From Sphingobium lactosutens (GTDB taxonomy: Bacteria > Pseudomonadota > Alphaproteobacteria > Sphingomonadales > Sphingomonadaceae): 64,000 nucleotides of DNA. The notes under the pieces were generated by a model, which searched no databases, was not told where the DNA came from, and saw only the letters and a program-made list of their open reading frames with translations. Made by a program: the position numbers and the translations under genes. Shown one piece after another: positions 1 to 8,179 of this stretch. The DNA is taken from positions 124,001 through 188,000 of the forward strand of contig NZ_QJQX01000036.1 of assembly GCF_013393185.1 (NCBI RefSeq), read 5' to 3'. Within the stretch, counting starts at the first letter, position 1, and every line of letters starts with the position of its first letter.

Positions 1-597
1 CGCGACTTTGGAGTCGAACCCCTTATTCTCGATGGTGAGGGCGAAGGTGCCCTGCACTTCCTCGCAGGCGCGCACGCAGCGCGAGCAGACGATGCACTTG
101 GAGGGATCGAAGTCGAAATAAGGGTTCGACTGGTCCTTCGCCTGTCCCATATTGGTAGCGCCGTCATAGCCGTAGCGCACGTCGCGCAGGCCGACCGCGC
201 CCGCCTGTTCCTGCAATTCGCAGTCGCCATTGGCGCCGCAGGTCAGGCAGTCGAGCGGATGGTCGGAAATATAGAGTTCCATCACTCCGCGCCGCAGCTG
301 TTTCAGCCGGTCGGTCTGGGTGCGCACGACCATGCCCTCGGCAACCGGCGTGGTGCAGGAGGCGGGATAGCCGTTGCGGCCTTCGACTTCGACCAGGCAG
401 AGGCGGCAGGAGCCGAAACTCTCCACGCTGTCGGTGGCGCAGAGCCTGGGGATGGAACCGCCCAGCAGCGAGGCGGCGCGCATGATGCTGGTGCCTTCGG
501 GCAGAGTGACGCTCTGACCGTCGATGGTCAGGGTGACGGACTTGCCGGTCGCCAAGGCGGGTGGCGTGCCATGGTCGGTTTCGCGGGTATAGGTCAT
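1..597 (-). CDS. fdsA: NAD-dependent formate dehydrogenase alpha subunit, N-terminal part (runs off left edge)
   Basis: This is the 5' 199 codons of the catalytic subunit of a soluble NAD-linked formate dehydrogenase, which oxidises formate to CO2 at a Mo-bis-MGD centre. The visible part holds the NuoG-like iron-sulfur region: a [2Fe-2S] set (LCATDS, SCRLC, SCTTP), a His/Cys-ligated cluster motif (HPLDCLTC followed by GDCELQ) and the start of a ferredoxin-like 4Fe-4S motif (CIVCSRCVRAC). The molybdopterin domain lies outside the window. The ATG overlaps the fdsB stop as ATGA, so the two are translationally coupled. The order G-B-A matches the known fds operon. Confidence 0.93.
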   Translation of the reverse strand, partial: MTYTRETDHGTPPALATGKSVTLTIDGQSVTLPEGTSIMRAASLLGGSIPRLCATDSVESFGSCRLCLVEVEGRNGYPASCTTPVAEGMVVRTQTDRLKQLRRGVMELYISDHPLDCLTCGANGDCELQEQAGAVGLRDVRYGYDGATNMGQAKDQSNPYFDFDPSKCIVCSRCVRACEEVQGTFALTIENKGFDSKVA

Positions 598-2168
598 TCC
601 GCGGCCTCCTTCACGGGCGCATTCGCGCCGAAATCCTCGGGGAAATAGTCGAGCGCGCTCAACACCGGATAGGGGGTGAAGCCCCCCAGCGCGCAGAGCG
701 AGCCATATTTCATCGTGTCGGCAAGGTCGCGCAGGAGGGTGGCCTGCGCGTCGATCGAGACGTCGATCCGGTCGGGCGCGCGGGAATAGAGGGCTTTGCC
801 CAGATAGCCGCTGCCCGCTTCGCTCACAGTTACCGGCGCAGCATCGCGCGCGCCGATGATCCGGTCCATGATCTCCACCCCGCGGGTCGATCCGATCCGG
901 CAGGGCGTGCATTTGCCGCAGCTTTCGGCCGCGCAGAATTCCATGGCGAAGCGCGCCATATGCGCCATGTCGACGCTGTCGTCGAAGACGGTGATCCCGG
1001 CATGGCCGATCAGTCCGCCCGCCTGCGCGAACGCTTCATAATCGAAGGGCAGATCGAACATCGACGGCGGGAAATAGGCGCCCAGCGGCCCACCCACCTG
1101 CACCGCGCGAACTGGCCGCCCGCTCGCGGTGCCGCCGCCAATCGCGTTCACCAGCTCACCCAGGGTGATGCCGAAGCCGATCTCATAGAGGCCGCCATGC
1201 TGTACATTGCCCGCCAGCTGCACCGGCATGGTCCCACGCGACCGGCCGAAGCCGACCGCCGCATAGGCCTCCGGTCCCTCGGCCAATATGAAGGGCACGG
1301 CGGCAAGGCTCAGCACATTGTTGATGACCGTGGGCTGGCCAAACAGGCCCTGCAAGGCGGGGAGCGGCGGCTTCGCCCGCACCTGCCCGCGCTTGCCCTC
1401 AATGCTGTCGAGCAACGCCGTCTCCTCGCCGCAGACATAGGCGCCCGCGCCCTCGCGCACTTCCAACGTGAAGGGTGAGACGATATGCGCCGACGCCTCG
1501 ATCGCCGCGCGCATGGTCGCGATGCAGAAAGGATATTCGGAGCGGATATAGATATAGCCATGGCCCGCGCCGACTGCATGGGCGGCGATCGCCATGCCCT
1601 CGATCAGGCAGAAGGGGTCGCCCTCCATCAGCATCCGGTCGGCGAAGGTGCCGCTGTCGCCCTCGTCGGCGTTGCAGACGATATATTTGTCGCCGGCGGG
1701 GGCATCCAAGACGGTCTGCCATTTGATTCCGGTCGGGAAGCCGGCCCCGCCGCGCCCGCGCAGGCCCGACACCTTGACGGCATCGACCACCTGTTGCGGC
1801 GTTTGTCTGCGCGCCGTCTCCAGCCCCTCCCAGCCACGGTGCGCGGCATAATCGGACAGGCTCAATGGATCGATGACGCCGCAGCGCGCAAAGGTGAAGC
1901 GCTGCTGGCTCGCGAAGAAGGGCAGGTCTTCCACCTTGCCGAGCCGATTGATGTGCGTGCCGTCCAGCACCGCCGCCACATCCTGCGGCCCGACCGGCCC
2001 GAAGCCGATGCGGCCTTCGTCCGTCTCCAACTCGACCAAAGGCTCGATGCTGAAAAGCCCGCGCGATCCGGTGCGCACGACATCGCAACCCGCATCGGCG
2101 AAGGCGCGCGCGACTTCGTCAGCGCCCAGCGCGACCGATGCCATGTCGCGGCTGATGAAGACTTTCAT
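594..2168 (-). CDS. fdsB: NAD-dependent formate dehydrogenase beta subunit (NADH/FMN subunit)
   Basis: The 524-residue product is a NuoF-like flavoprotein that passes electrons from the FdsA iron-sulfur chain to NAD+ through FMN. It has an N-terminal thioredoxin-like region, the glycine-rich NADH/FMN motif GRGGAGFPTG, and a C-terminal 4Fe-4S motif (SCGKCTPCRIG plus a later Cys in GSLCALGG). The start at 2168 is chosen because it makes an ATGA overlap with fdsG and begins the conserved region (MKVFISRDMA); the frame stays open upstream only as a shadow of fdsG. Length is normal for the family. Confidence 0.95.
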   Translation of the reverse strand: MKVFISRDMASVALGADEVARAFADAGCDVVRTGSRGLFSIEPLVELETDEGRIGFGPVGPQDVAAVLDGTHINRLGKVEDLPFFASQQRFTFARCGVIDPLSLSDYAAHRGWEGLETARRQTPQQVVDAVKVSGLRGRGGAGFPTGIKWQTVLDAPAGDKYIVCNADEGDSGTFADRMLMEGDPFCLIEGMAIAAHAVGAGHGYIYIRSEYPFCIATMRAAIEASAHIVSPFTLEVREGAGAYVCGEETALLDSIEGKRGQVRAKPPLPALQGLFGQPTVINNVLSLAAVPFILAEGPEAYAAVGFGRSRGTMPVQLAGNVQHGGLYEIGFGITLGELVNAIGGGTASGRPVRAVQVGGPLGAYFPPSMFDLPFDYEAFAQAGGLIGHAGITVFDDSVDMAHMARFAMEFCAAESCGKCTPCRIGSTRGVEIMDRIIGARDAAPVTVSEAGSGYLGKALYSRAPDRIDVSIDAQATLLRDLADTMKYGSLCALGGFTPYPVLSALDYFPEDFGANAPVKEAAE

Positions 2169-2650
2169 GCCGCCACCTCCACCGCGATCCGATCCAGCGC
2201 GGCGGCGTCGATCCGCGCCACCGGCCGGCCGTCGACCAGTGCGTTGGGGCCGATCGCGCACAGGCCAAGGCAATAGACCGGCTCCAGCGCGACCTGCCCG
2301 TCGGCGCGCGTCGCGCCCATCGCCACGCCCAGCCGCCGCGCAGCCGCTTCCTCGATCGCCGCGCCGCCGCGCGCCTGACAGCTTTCCGCCCGGCACAGCT
2401 TAACGACATGGCGGCCCGGCGCGGTGCGGCGGAAATCATGGTAGAAGGTGACAACGCCATGCACGTCCGCCCGACTGAGGTTCAGCGCTCTGGCGATCAC
2501 CGGCACCAGCGCGTCGTCGATGTAGCCGGCCTCTTCCTGCATCGCATGGAGCAACGGCAACAGCCGGTCGCGCGTCGCGCCATGGCGCGCGGTCCACTCG
2601 GTGACAAAATCTTCCATCATACCCTGCCATTTTAGGCCCATTTTGCCCAT
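2165..2650 (-). CDS. fdsG: NAD-dependent formate dehydrogenase gamma subunit
   Basis: This NuoE-like [2Fe-2S] protein (up to 161 residues) is the first gene of the fds operon. The four cluster ligands are visible as LCRAESCQ and, about 35 residues later, YCLGLCAIGP. It relays electrons within the cytoplasmic formate dehydrogenase. The start is uncertain: ATG codons at 2650, 2641, 2620 and 2617 are all in frame and none has a strong ribosome-binding site. The 3' end overlaps fdsB by 4 bp. A LysR-type inverted repeat at 2700-2716 lies about 50 bp upstream. Confidence 0.92.
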   Translation of the reverse strand: MGKMGLKWQGMMEDFVTEWTARHGATRDRLLPLLHAMQEEAGYIDDALVPVIARALNLSRADVHGVVTFYHDFRRTAPGRHVVKLCRAESCQARGGAAIEEAAARRLGVAMGATRADGQVALEPVYCLGLCAIGPNALVDGRPVARIDAAALDRIAVEVAA

Positions 2651-2699
2651 GATAGTGCGCGCGGGCAGTCAGAGGGTCAAATCGAAGTCGGGCATATTT

Positions 2700-2716
2700 G
2701 ATAGAATATCTCTATC
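2700..2716. promoter_or_regulatory. Putative LysR-type operator upstream of fdsG
   Basis: A perfect inverted repeat GATAG-N7-CTATC overlaps the end of the lysR gene and sits about 50 bp before fdsG. A related GATAG-N7-CTAT copy lies in the lysR/mobA intergenic region, which fits control of both by the adjacent LysR protein. The site is inferred from symmetry only. Confidence 0.5.
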
Positions 2717-3647
2717 ACGCGATTCGAAAGCCCGGCGGCAGGCGCAGGTCGCGCGCCACGCCCAGCACCGCCTGCGCCAGTGGCCCCATCGGCGCGCTGT
2801 CGGACACGATCACGCCGACCCGGCTTCCCTCCCCCCAACTCTCCTCGCCCCAACTCTCCTCGCCCATGTCGGGCAAGGGCCGGGTTCGCGCCCAGGCCAA
2901 CCCTTCCAGCAGGGTCGCATGGCTGTCGGGAATGATCGAGCAGAGCCGCCCCTGCTGCACCAGCCCCAGCAGCGCGATATAGGAGTCCGCTGTAACGCGG
3001 GGCCGCAAGGCCAGCCCGCGCTCGGCCAGCCGCGCGTCGAGAATCCGCCGGTTCTGCATCCCCTGATGCAGCAGGCAGAGCGGCAGCGTGGCGAGCGCGG
3101 CCCAGTCGAGCGGATCGGGGATCGCAACGCCATCGACCGCGCTCACCAGCATCGTCCGCTCGACATAGAGCGGGACCGACAGGGCATGGGCGGGCGGCTC
3201 GAAGTCGAGATAGGTGAGGCCCGCGTCCAGTTCGAAGGCCGCCAGTTCGCGCTCGATCTGGCGCGAGGTCAGCGCGCGCACGGACATGTTCAGCCCTGGA
3301 TAGCGTGCCAGCATCGCTGCGGCGAGACAGCCGATCGCCGGCATCGCGGCCGGGATCGCCCCCAGCCGAAGTTCGCCTTTCAGAGGCCCGCGCGCCGTTT
3401 CCGCCGCCTGTCCCAGCGCATCGGCCGCCGCGACCAGCTGCCGCGCCCAGGGCAATATCGCCTCGCCCTCCGCCGTCAGCCCGGCATATTTGCGGTCGCG
3501 CCGGATGAGGCGCTTGCCCAGCTGCGCCTCCAGCGCCGCGATGCCCGCCGACAGCGTGGGCTGCGACACGTTGCAATGCGCTGCCGCGCGCGCGAAATGG
3601 CCCTCTCGCTCCAGCGCCAGAAAATATTCGACAAGGCGGGTCTGCAT
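2715..3647 (-). CDS. LysR-family transcriptional regulator of the formate dehydrogenase locus
   Basis: The 310-residue protein has an N-terminal winged helix-turn-helix (residues about 1-60, with HCNVSQPTLSAGIAALE) and a LysR substrate-binding domain. It lies directly upstream of fdsG in the same orientation, as expected for an fds regulator; formate or a related signal is only inferred as inducer. The ATG at 3647 is chosen because MQTRLVEYF begins the HTH. Near the C-terminus a 15-bp unit is tandemly duplicated, giving EESWGEESWGEGS, which is odd for this otherwise conserved fold. Confidence 0.88.
   Translation of the reverse strand: MQTRLVEYFLALEREGHFARAAAHCNVSQPTLSAGIAALEAQLGKRLIRRDRKYAGLTAEGEAILPWARQLVAAADALGQAAETARGPLKGELRLGAIPAAMPAIGCLAAAMLARYPGLNMSVRALTSRQIERELAAFELDAGLTYLDFEPPAHALSVPLYVERTMLVSAVDGVAIPDPLDWAALATLPLCLLHQGMQNRRILDARLAERGLALRPRVTADSYIALLGLVQQGRLCSIIPDSHATLLEGLAWARTRPLPDMGEESWGEESWGEGSRVGVIVSDSAPMGPLAQAVLGVARDLRLPPGFRIA
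2832..2862. repeat. 15-bp in-frame tandem duplication inside lysR
   Basis: Two adjacent copies of CCCCAACTCTCCTCG are followed by the start of a third. They encode EESWG twice on the minus strand. The unit length is a multiple of three, so the frame is preserved. Confidence 0.8.
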
Positions 3648-3678
3648 AAAGCTGCTATACTGCGCCGCTGCGCTCCTT

Positions 3679-3694
3679 GATAGAGGAGAGCTAT
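3679..3694. promoter_or_regulatory. Second putative LysR-type operator, lysR/mobA intergenic region
   Basis: GATAG-N7-CTAT has the same spacing as the repeat upstream of fdsG. It lies between the divergent lysR (start 3647) and mobA (start 3709), where autoregulation and co-control of mobA are plausible. It also contains a GGAGAG stretch, so part of the match may be chance. Confidence 0.35.
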
Positions 3695-3708
3695 GACGGG
3701 AGGCGCAT

Positions 3709-4230
3709 ATGCGCAAGGGACCGATATTGGGCGCGGTGCTGGCCGGCGGGCGCTCCAGCCGCTTCGGCAGCGACAAGGCGATGGCGCTGCTGGATGGACG
3801 GACATTGCTCGATCACGCGATGGCGGGGCTGGCGCCGCATGTGACGGAAGTCGTGATCTGCGGCCGGGACGGCGGCCTAGCGGATCGCCCCCATGCCGAT
3901 ATGGGGCCGTTGGGCGGCCTTAACGCGGCGCTGCATCATGCGTTGAGCCATGAATTTACCGGCGTGCTGACGACCGGCTGCGACATGCCCTTCTACCCCG
4001 CCGACCTGCCCGCCGCGCTGATCGGCGACAAGGCCGCGATCCTGCACGGCCAGCAACTGCTCGGCTGGTGGCCCGCCACGCTGGCGTTCGAACTGGACGC
4101 GCATCTGGGCGAGGAGAATAGCCGGTCCATCCATGGCTGGCTCGACCGCATCCATGCGCGGGTGGTGGAGATGCCCGAACTGGTCCTGCCCAACATCAAC
4201 CGGCCGGAGGATTTGGCGGCGCTGGCCTGA
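3709..4230 (+). CDS. mobA: Molybdenum cofactor guanylyltransferase
   Basis: MobA transfers GMP from GTP to Mo-molybdopterin to form the guanine dinucleotide cofactor. The 173-residue protein opens with the nucleotidyltransferase signature LAGGRSSRFGSDKA (residues 11-24) and has the metal-binding TTGCDMPF motif mid-protein. Length is slightly short but within the family range. A GGGAGG ribosome-binding site precedes the ATG. It sits divergent from lysR, between the formate dehydrogenase and nitrate reductase operons, both of which encode molybdoenzymes that need its product. Confidence 0.93.
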   Translation: MRKGPILGAVLAGGRSSRFGSDKAMALLDGRTLLDHAMAGLAPHVTEVVICGRDGGLADRPHADMGPLGGLNAALHHALSHEFTGVLTTGCDMPFYPADLPAALIGDKAAILHGQQLLGWWPATLAFELDAHLGEENSRSIHGWLDRIHARVVEMPELVLPNINRPEDLAALA

Positions 4231-4242
4231 TCGCGCCCACCT

Positions 4243-4317
4243 CCGTTCGCTTCGAGCGAAGTCGAGATGCGGATGGAACTACGCTTCCCGTTTCTCGACA
4301 CGCCCGAAACGAACGGG
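4243..4317. repeat. Dispersed inverted repeat, type A (possible bidirectional terminator)
   Basis: Arms built on CCGTTCGCTTCGAG and CCCGAAACGAACGG flank an internal pair of GTCGAGA/TCTCGAC arms. The element lies between the convergent mobA and cobA genes and can fold on either strand. A second type A copy lies at 33605-33735. Confidence 0.6.
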
Positions 4318-4322
4318 GTCAG

Positions 4323-5117
4323 TTAAAACGCGATCACCTCTCCCGCCGCGATCTCCGCCGGGCAGTGCGTGCCCGCCACCGCCTCGCCGATCAGCAGCAG
4401 GGTCGGGTCTTCGTCGCTGATCGTCGCCACCAGAAAGGCGAGCGCGGACAGCTTGCCGCGGATCAGCCGTTCATTGGGCAACGAGACGTTGACCGCCACC
4501 ATCACCGGCGTTTCGGCGTCGCGCCCGGCGGCGATCAGATTGCGGCTGATCTCCCCCGCCGCCGCACGGCCCATATAGATGCCGAGCGTGCCGCCGGGCC
4601 GGGCCAACGCTTCCCAGTCGAGCTTCAGCGGTTCGCCGGCCTTGAGATGCGCCGTCACCAGGGTCAGTCCGCGCGCCACGCCGCGCAGGGTGAGCGAGGC
4701 GCTGCCGCTCGCCGCCGCCGCGCTGGCCGTGGTGATGCCGGGGCAGATGCGGAAGCGGACGCCGTCGCTCGCCAGATGCTCCATTTCCTCCGCCGAACGG
4801 CCGAAGACCGAGGGGTCGCCGCCCTTAAGGCGCACGACGCGCCTGCCCGCTTTCGCTGCGGCGAGCAGCAGATCGTTGATGCTCTCCTGCGCCTTCGAAT
4901 GGCGGCCAGACCGCTTGCCGACGCTGACCCGCTCGACACCGGCAGGGATCAGGTCGAGCACGCCCGGCCCGACGAGCGCGTCGTAAAAGACGATCTCCGC
5001 CGCCGCGATCAGCTTTTCCGCCTTGCGGGTCAGCAGGTCCGGGTCGCCCGGCCCTGCGCCGACCAGCCAGACTTCACCGGGCGCGATCAAGTCCTTTGGC
5101 AGGTCATTCGGCTGCAT
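4323..5117 (-). CDS. cobA: Uroporphyrinogen-III C-methyltransferase (stand-alone SUMT)
   Basis: CobA uses two S-adenosylmethionine to make precorrin-2 from uroporphyrinogen III, the first step to the siroheme needed by NirB. The 264-residue protein shows the SUMT motifs VGAGPGDPDLLT near the N-terminus, RLKGGDPSVFGR, and the later GTLGIYMG. The ATG at 5117 overlaps the end of nasA by 14 bp and has an AGGAGA site, so it is the last gene of the nir-nas operon. The dehydrogenase/chelatase half of siroheme synthesis is encoded at 43841-44620. Confidence 0.95.
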   Translation of the reverse strand: MQPNDLPKDLIAPGEVWLVGAGPGDPDLLTRKAEKLIAAAEIVFYDALVGPGVLDLIPAGVERVSVGKRSGRHSKAQESINDLLLAAAKAGRRVVRLKGGDPSVFGRSAEEMEHLASDGVRFRICPGITTASAAAASGSASLTLRGVARGLTLVTAHLKAGEPLKLDWEALARPGGTLGIYMGRAAAGEISRNLIAAGRDAETPVMVAVNVSLPNERLIRGKLSALAFLVATISDEDPTLLLIGEAVAGTHCPAEIAAGEVIAF

Positions 5118-7713
5118 GGAGTGTCTCCTGCGTGGTTTGAGCGAGAATGTTCGCGATGGCGGGACGGCACGATCCACAATTGGTGCCGGCGCCCAGCGCC
5201 TTGCCGACAGCGGGCACGTCGACCAGTTGCTGGTCGCGGATGGCGGCGACGATCTGGTTGAGGCCGATGTCGAAGCAGACGCAGATGGTCGCGCCCTTGT
5301 CCGGCTGGCTGCCCGGCCCGCGCGCGGCGAGTACGGTCGCGCCCACGCCTTCGGCTTCCAACTGTCCGATCAGCCAGTCGCGCGAAGGCAACAGGCCGGT
5401 GCGGGTCACGAACAGCACGCCCGCCAGCTTTCCGTCGCGGATGATGGCGACCCGGCGGCTGCCGCGCGTCTGGTCGACCGCCTCGACCCGCTCGCCTTTG
5501 GGCAGGCAGGCTTCCAGCCGCGCGGCATCGCCATTGCCGGCCATTTCGTAGAGCGCGCCGCCCGGCACCGCCACCTTCGTCGCCCAGAGGCAAGGAAGCT
5601 TTACCGGCTCCTGCCCGCGCAGGATCAGGAAGCCCTTCCACTCGGTCGCGACCCGCTCGACGCTGGCGGGGGTCGATTTGAAGCCGGGCTGGCCCGAATG
5701 GGGATCGACCAATGGGCGCGGCAGCAGGCCGGTGCGCCCGCCGCTCGATATCTGGTCGGTCCAGTGGATCGGGGTGAAGATCTCGCCGCGCCGCTGGCCA
5801 TCGCTATAGGCGACGCGGAAGATGCTGTTGCCCTGCGCTGTCTGCACCCGCGCCAGATCGTGATCGGCAATGCCCAGTTCCGCGGCGTCCTGCGGGTGGA
5901 TTTCCACCAGAGGCTCCTCGCGATGCCGGGCCAGCTTGGGCGCGAGACCGGTGCGGGTCATCGTGTGCCACTGGTCCCGATAGCGGCCGGTGTTGAGCGT
6001 CATCGGCCAGTCGCGCAGCGGCCCCTGCACATCCATCTGCTTCGTCAGCACCAGCCGCGCCTTGCCGTCGGGCGTCGGGAAACGGCCATCGGCGAAGGGC
6101 GCGCCGCCCCAGCGGAAACTCTCCATCGCCTCATAAGCGTCATTGCCGATGGTGGCGTAGCTGCGCAGGTTGAGCAGCCGCTGCCCGTCATTCTGATAGG
6201 CGGTCAGGCGCGCATGTTCGCGCCAGATGTCGGCGGGCCGGTCATAGGCGAAGGCGTTGCGCCAGCCCATGCGGCGGGCGATCTGGGTGACGATCCACCA
6301 GTCGGGCCTGGCCTCGCCGGGCAGGGCAAGGAAGGGGCGCTGGCGGCTGACGGTGCGGTCCGAATTGGTGACGGTGCCGTCCTTCTCGCCCCATCCGGCG
6401 GCGGGCAGGCGGACATCGGCATGGACGCTGCTGTCGGTGTCGGCCATGATGTCCGACACGACGAGGAAGGGGACCGCCTCCAGCGCCTCGCGCACCCGGT
6501 TCGCGTCGGGCAACGAGACGGCGGGGTTGGTCGCCATCACCCAGAGCGCCTTGATCCGGCCTTCGTTGATGGCGCGGAAGAGGTCGACGGCCTTCAGGCC
6601 CGGCTTGGTCGCCATGCGCGGCGCGGCCCAGAAGCGGCCGACGCGCGCGACATTCTCCGGGGCGAAGTCCATGTGCGCGGTCAGCGTCGAGGCGAGGCCA
6701 CCGACTTCGCGCCCGCCCATCGCGTTGGGCTGGCCGGTGATTGAGAAGGGCGCAGCGCCCGGCTTGCCGATGCGGCCGGTGGCGAGGTGGACATTGATGA
6801 TCGCATTGACCTGATCGGTGCCGCGGATCGACTGGTTGATGCCCTGGCTGAACATCGTGACGGTGCGCGGCGTGGCTGCGAACAGCGTGTAGAACTGCTC
6901 CAGCAAAGCGGGCGCGATGTCGCAGGTCTTCGCGGTCGTCCAGAGATCGTGGCCGGTGCGGATATGCTCCCAGAAGCCTTCGGGCGCGTTTACATGATCG
7001 GCAACGAAGGCCGGGTCGGAGATGCCCTGCGCATCACACCACGCCAGCAGCCCGTTCATCAGCGCGACGTCGGTGCCCGGCTTGACCGGCAGATGTAGGT
7101 CCGCGCCCTCGCAGGTTTCGGTGCGGCGCGGGTCGATCACGACCAGCTTCGTACCGCGTTCGGCTCGGGCGGCCTGAATGCGCTGATAGACGATCGGGTG
7201 GCACCAGGCGGTGTTGGAGCCGACGAGGACGATCAGGTCGGCCTGCTCCAGATCGCCATAGCTGGCGGGCACCACATCCTCGCCGAACGCCCGGTTATGG
7301 CCGGCGACCGCGCTCGACATGCAGAGGCGGCTGTTGGTGTCGATGTTCGCCGTGCCGATGAAACCCTTCATCAGCTTGTTGGCGACATAATAATCCTCGG
7401 TCAGCAACTGGCCCGAGACATAGAAGGCGACGCTGTCGGGACCGTAGCGGTCGACGGCCTCCCTGAACCGCTTCGCCACCAGATCGAGCGACTTGTCCCA
7501 GCTGGCGCGCTTGCTGCCGATCATCGGGTGCAGCAGGCGGCCGGTCAGCCCGACCGTCTCGCCCAGATGCGTGCCCTTGGAGCAGAGGCGCCCGCCATTG
7601 GCCGAATGCGCCTCGTCGCCCTTGATGACGACCGAGCGCGGCCCGGTCGGCGTGGCCGAAATGCCGCAGCCGACACCGCAATAGGCGCAGGTGGTGCGGA
7701 TGGCCTCGTTCAT
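5104..7713 (-). CDS. nasA: Assimilatory nitrate reductase catalytic subunit with C-terminal BFD-like domain
   Basis: The 869-residue cytoplasmic enzyme reduces nitrate to nitrite. Residues C9, C12, C16 and C44 form the N-terminal 4Fe-4S site (CAYCGVGC, LCSKG). The molybdopterin oxidoreductase domain follows, with the Mo-ligand Cys in SRLCMSSAV, then a molydopterin dinucleotide-binding domain. A C-terminal bacterioferritin-ferredoxin-like [2Fe-2S] domain (CVCFD and NCGSCRP) ends the protein. No flavoprotein reductase partner lies nearby, so the electron donor is unknown. It lies downstream of nirD, with a 124-bp gap, and overlaps cobA. Confidence 0.95.
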   Translation of the reverse strand: MNEAIRTTCAYCGVGCGISATPTGPRSVVIKGDEAHSANGGRLCSKGTHLGETVGLTGRLLHPMIGSKRASWDKSLDLVAKRFREAVDRYGPDSVAFYVSGQLLTEDYYVANKLMKGFIGTANIDTNSRLCMSSAVAGHNRAFGEDVVPASYGDLEQADLIVLVGSNTAWCHPIVYQRIQAARAERGTKLVVIDPRRTETCEGADLHLPVKPGTDVALMNGLLAWCDAQGISDPAFVADHVNAPEGFWEHIRTGHDLWTTAKTCDIAPALLEQFYTLFAATPRTVTMFSQGINQSIRGTDQVNAIINVHLATGRIGKPGAAPFSITGQPNAMGGREVGGLASTLTAHMDFAPENVARVGRFWAAPRMATKPGLKAVDLFRAINEGRIKALWVMATNPAVSLPDANRVREALEAVPFLVVSDIMADTDSSVHADVRLPAAGWGEKDGTVTNSDRTVSRQRPFLALPGEARPDWWIVTQIARRMGWRNAFAYDRPADIWREHARLTAYQNDGQRLLNLRSYATIGNDAYEAMESFRWGGAPFADGRFPTPDGKARLVLTKQMDVQGPLRDWPMTLNTGRYRDQWHTMTRTGLAPKLARHREEPLVEIHPQDAAELGIADHDLARVQTAQGNSIFRVAYSDGQRRGEIFTPIHWTDQISSGGRTGLLPRPLVDPHSGQPGFKSTPASVERVATEWKGFLILRGQEPVKLPCLWATKVAVPGGALYEMAGNGDAARLEACLPKGERVEAVDQTRGSRRVAIIRDGKLAGVLFVTRTGLLPSRDWLIGQLEAEGVGATVLAARGPGSQPDKGATICVCFDIGLNQIVAAIRDQQLVDVPAVGKALGAGTNCGSCRPAIANILAQTTQETLHAAE

Positions 7714-7837
7714 GCCTTACCTCTTGGTCCGAAGTGAAGAAAGTGGGTGGAGGCATAGGCCGCAAGGGATGCCCAGCTTATCCCTTCCACCCCGGTCCCC
7801 ACCGGCAAGAGCGGGGACCGTAAGCTCTGTTGCCGTG

Positions 7838-8173
7838 TCAGGCGGCCGCCTTCAGCGCCGTCGGGCGGGCGATCAGGATGCGACCGCCCTCCTGCCTGAC
7901 CGCGATGGTCGGCGTGCAGCCTTCGTCCGCGCCCTGCGCCTCGCCCGTCTTCAGGGCGATGTTCCAATTGTGCAGCGGACAGGCGACGCTGTGGCCATGG
8001 ACGATGCCCTGGCTCAGCGGGCCTTTCTTGTGCGGGCATTCATTGACCAGCGCGAAGACATGGTCGTCGCCGGTGCGGAACACCGCGATTTCCTTCTCGC
8101 CGCCAATCTGTACCGTGCGGGCGCCGCGCTGGGGAATGTCGGCCAGCGTTCCGATGTCGATCCAATCGGTCAT
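7838..8173 (-). CDS. nirD: Nitrite reductase small subunit (Rieske-type)
   Basis: The 111-residue protein is the small subunit of NADH-dependent assimilatory nitrite reductase. Unlike many NirD proteins that lack the cluster ligands, it keeps a full Rieske pattern: C46-x-H48 and C65-x2-H68 (CPH, CPLH), so it probably binds a [2Fe-2S] cluster. It begins 6 bp after nirB and is clearly co-transcribed with it. Confidence 0.94.
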   Translation of the reverse strand: MTDWIDIGTLADIPQRGARTVQIGGEKEIAVFRTGDDHVFALVNECPHKKGPLSQGIVHGHSVACPLHNWNIALKTGEAQGADEGCTPTIAVRQEGGRILIARPTALKAAA

Positions 8174-8179
8174 GGGGGG

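Noticed and set aside
5023..6744. 573-codon plus-strand frame opposite nasA
   Set aside because: Shadow of the nitrate reductase gene, which has all Fe-S and molybdopterin motifs.
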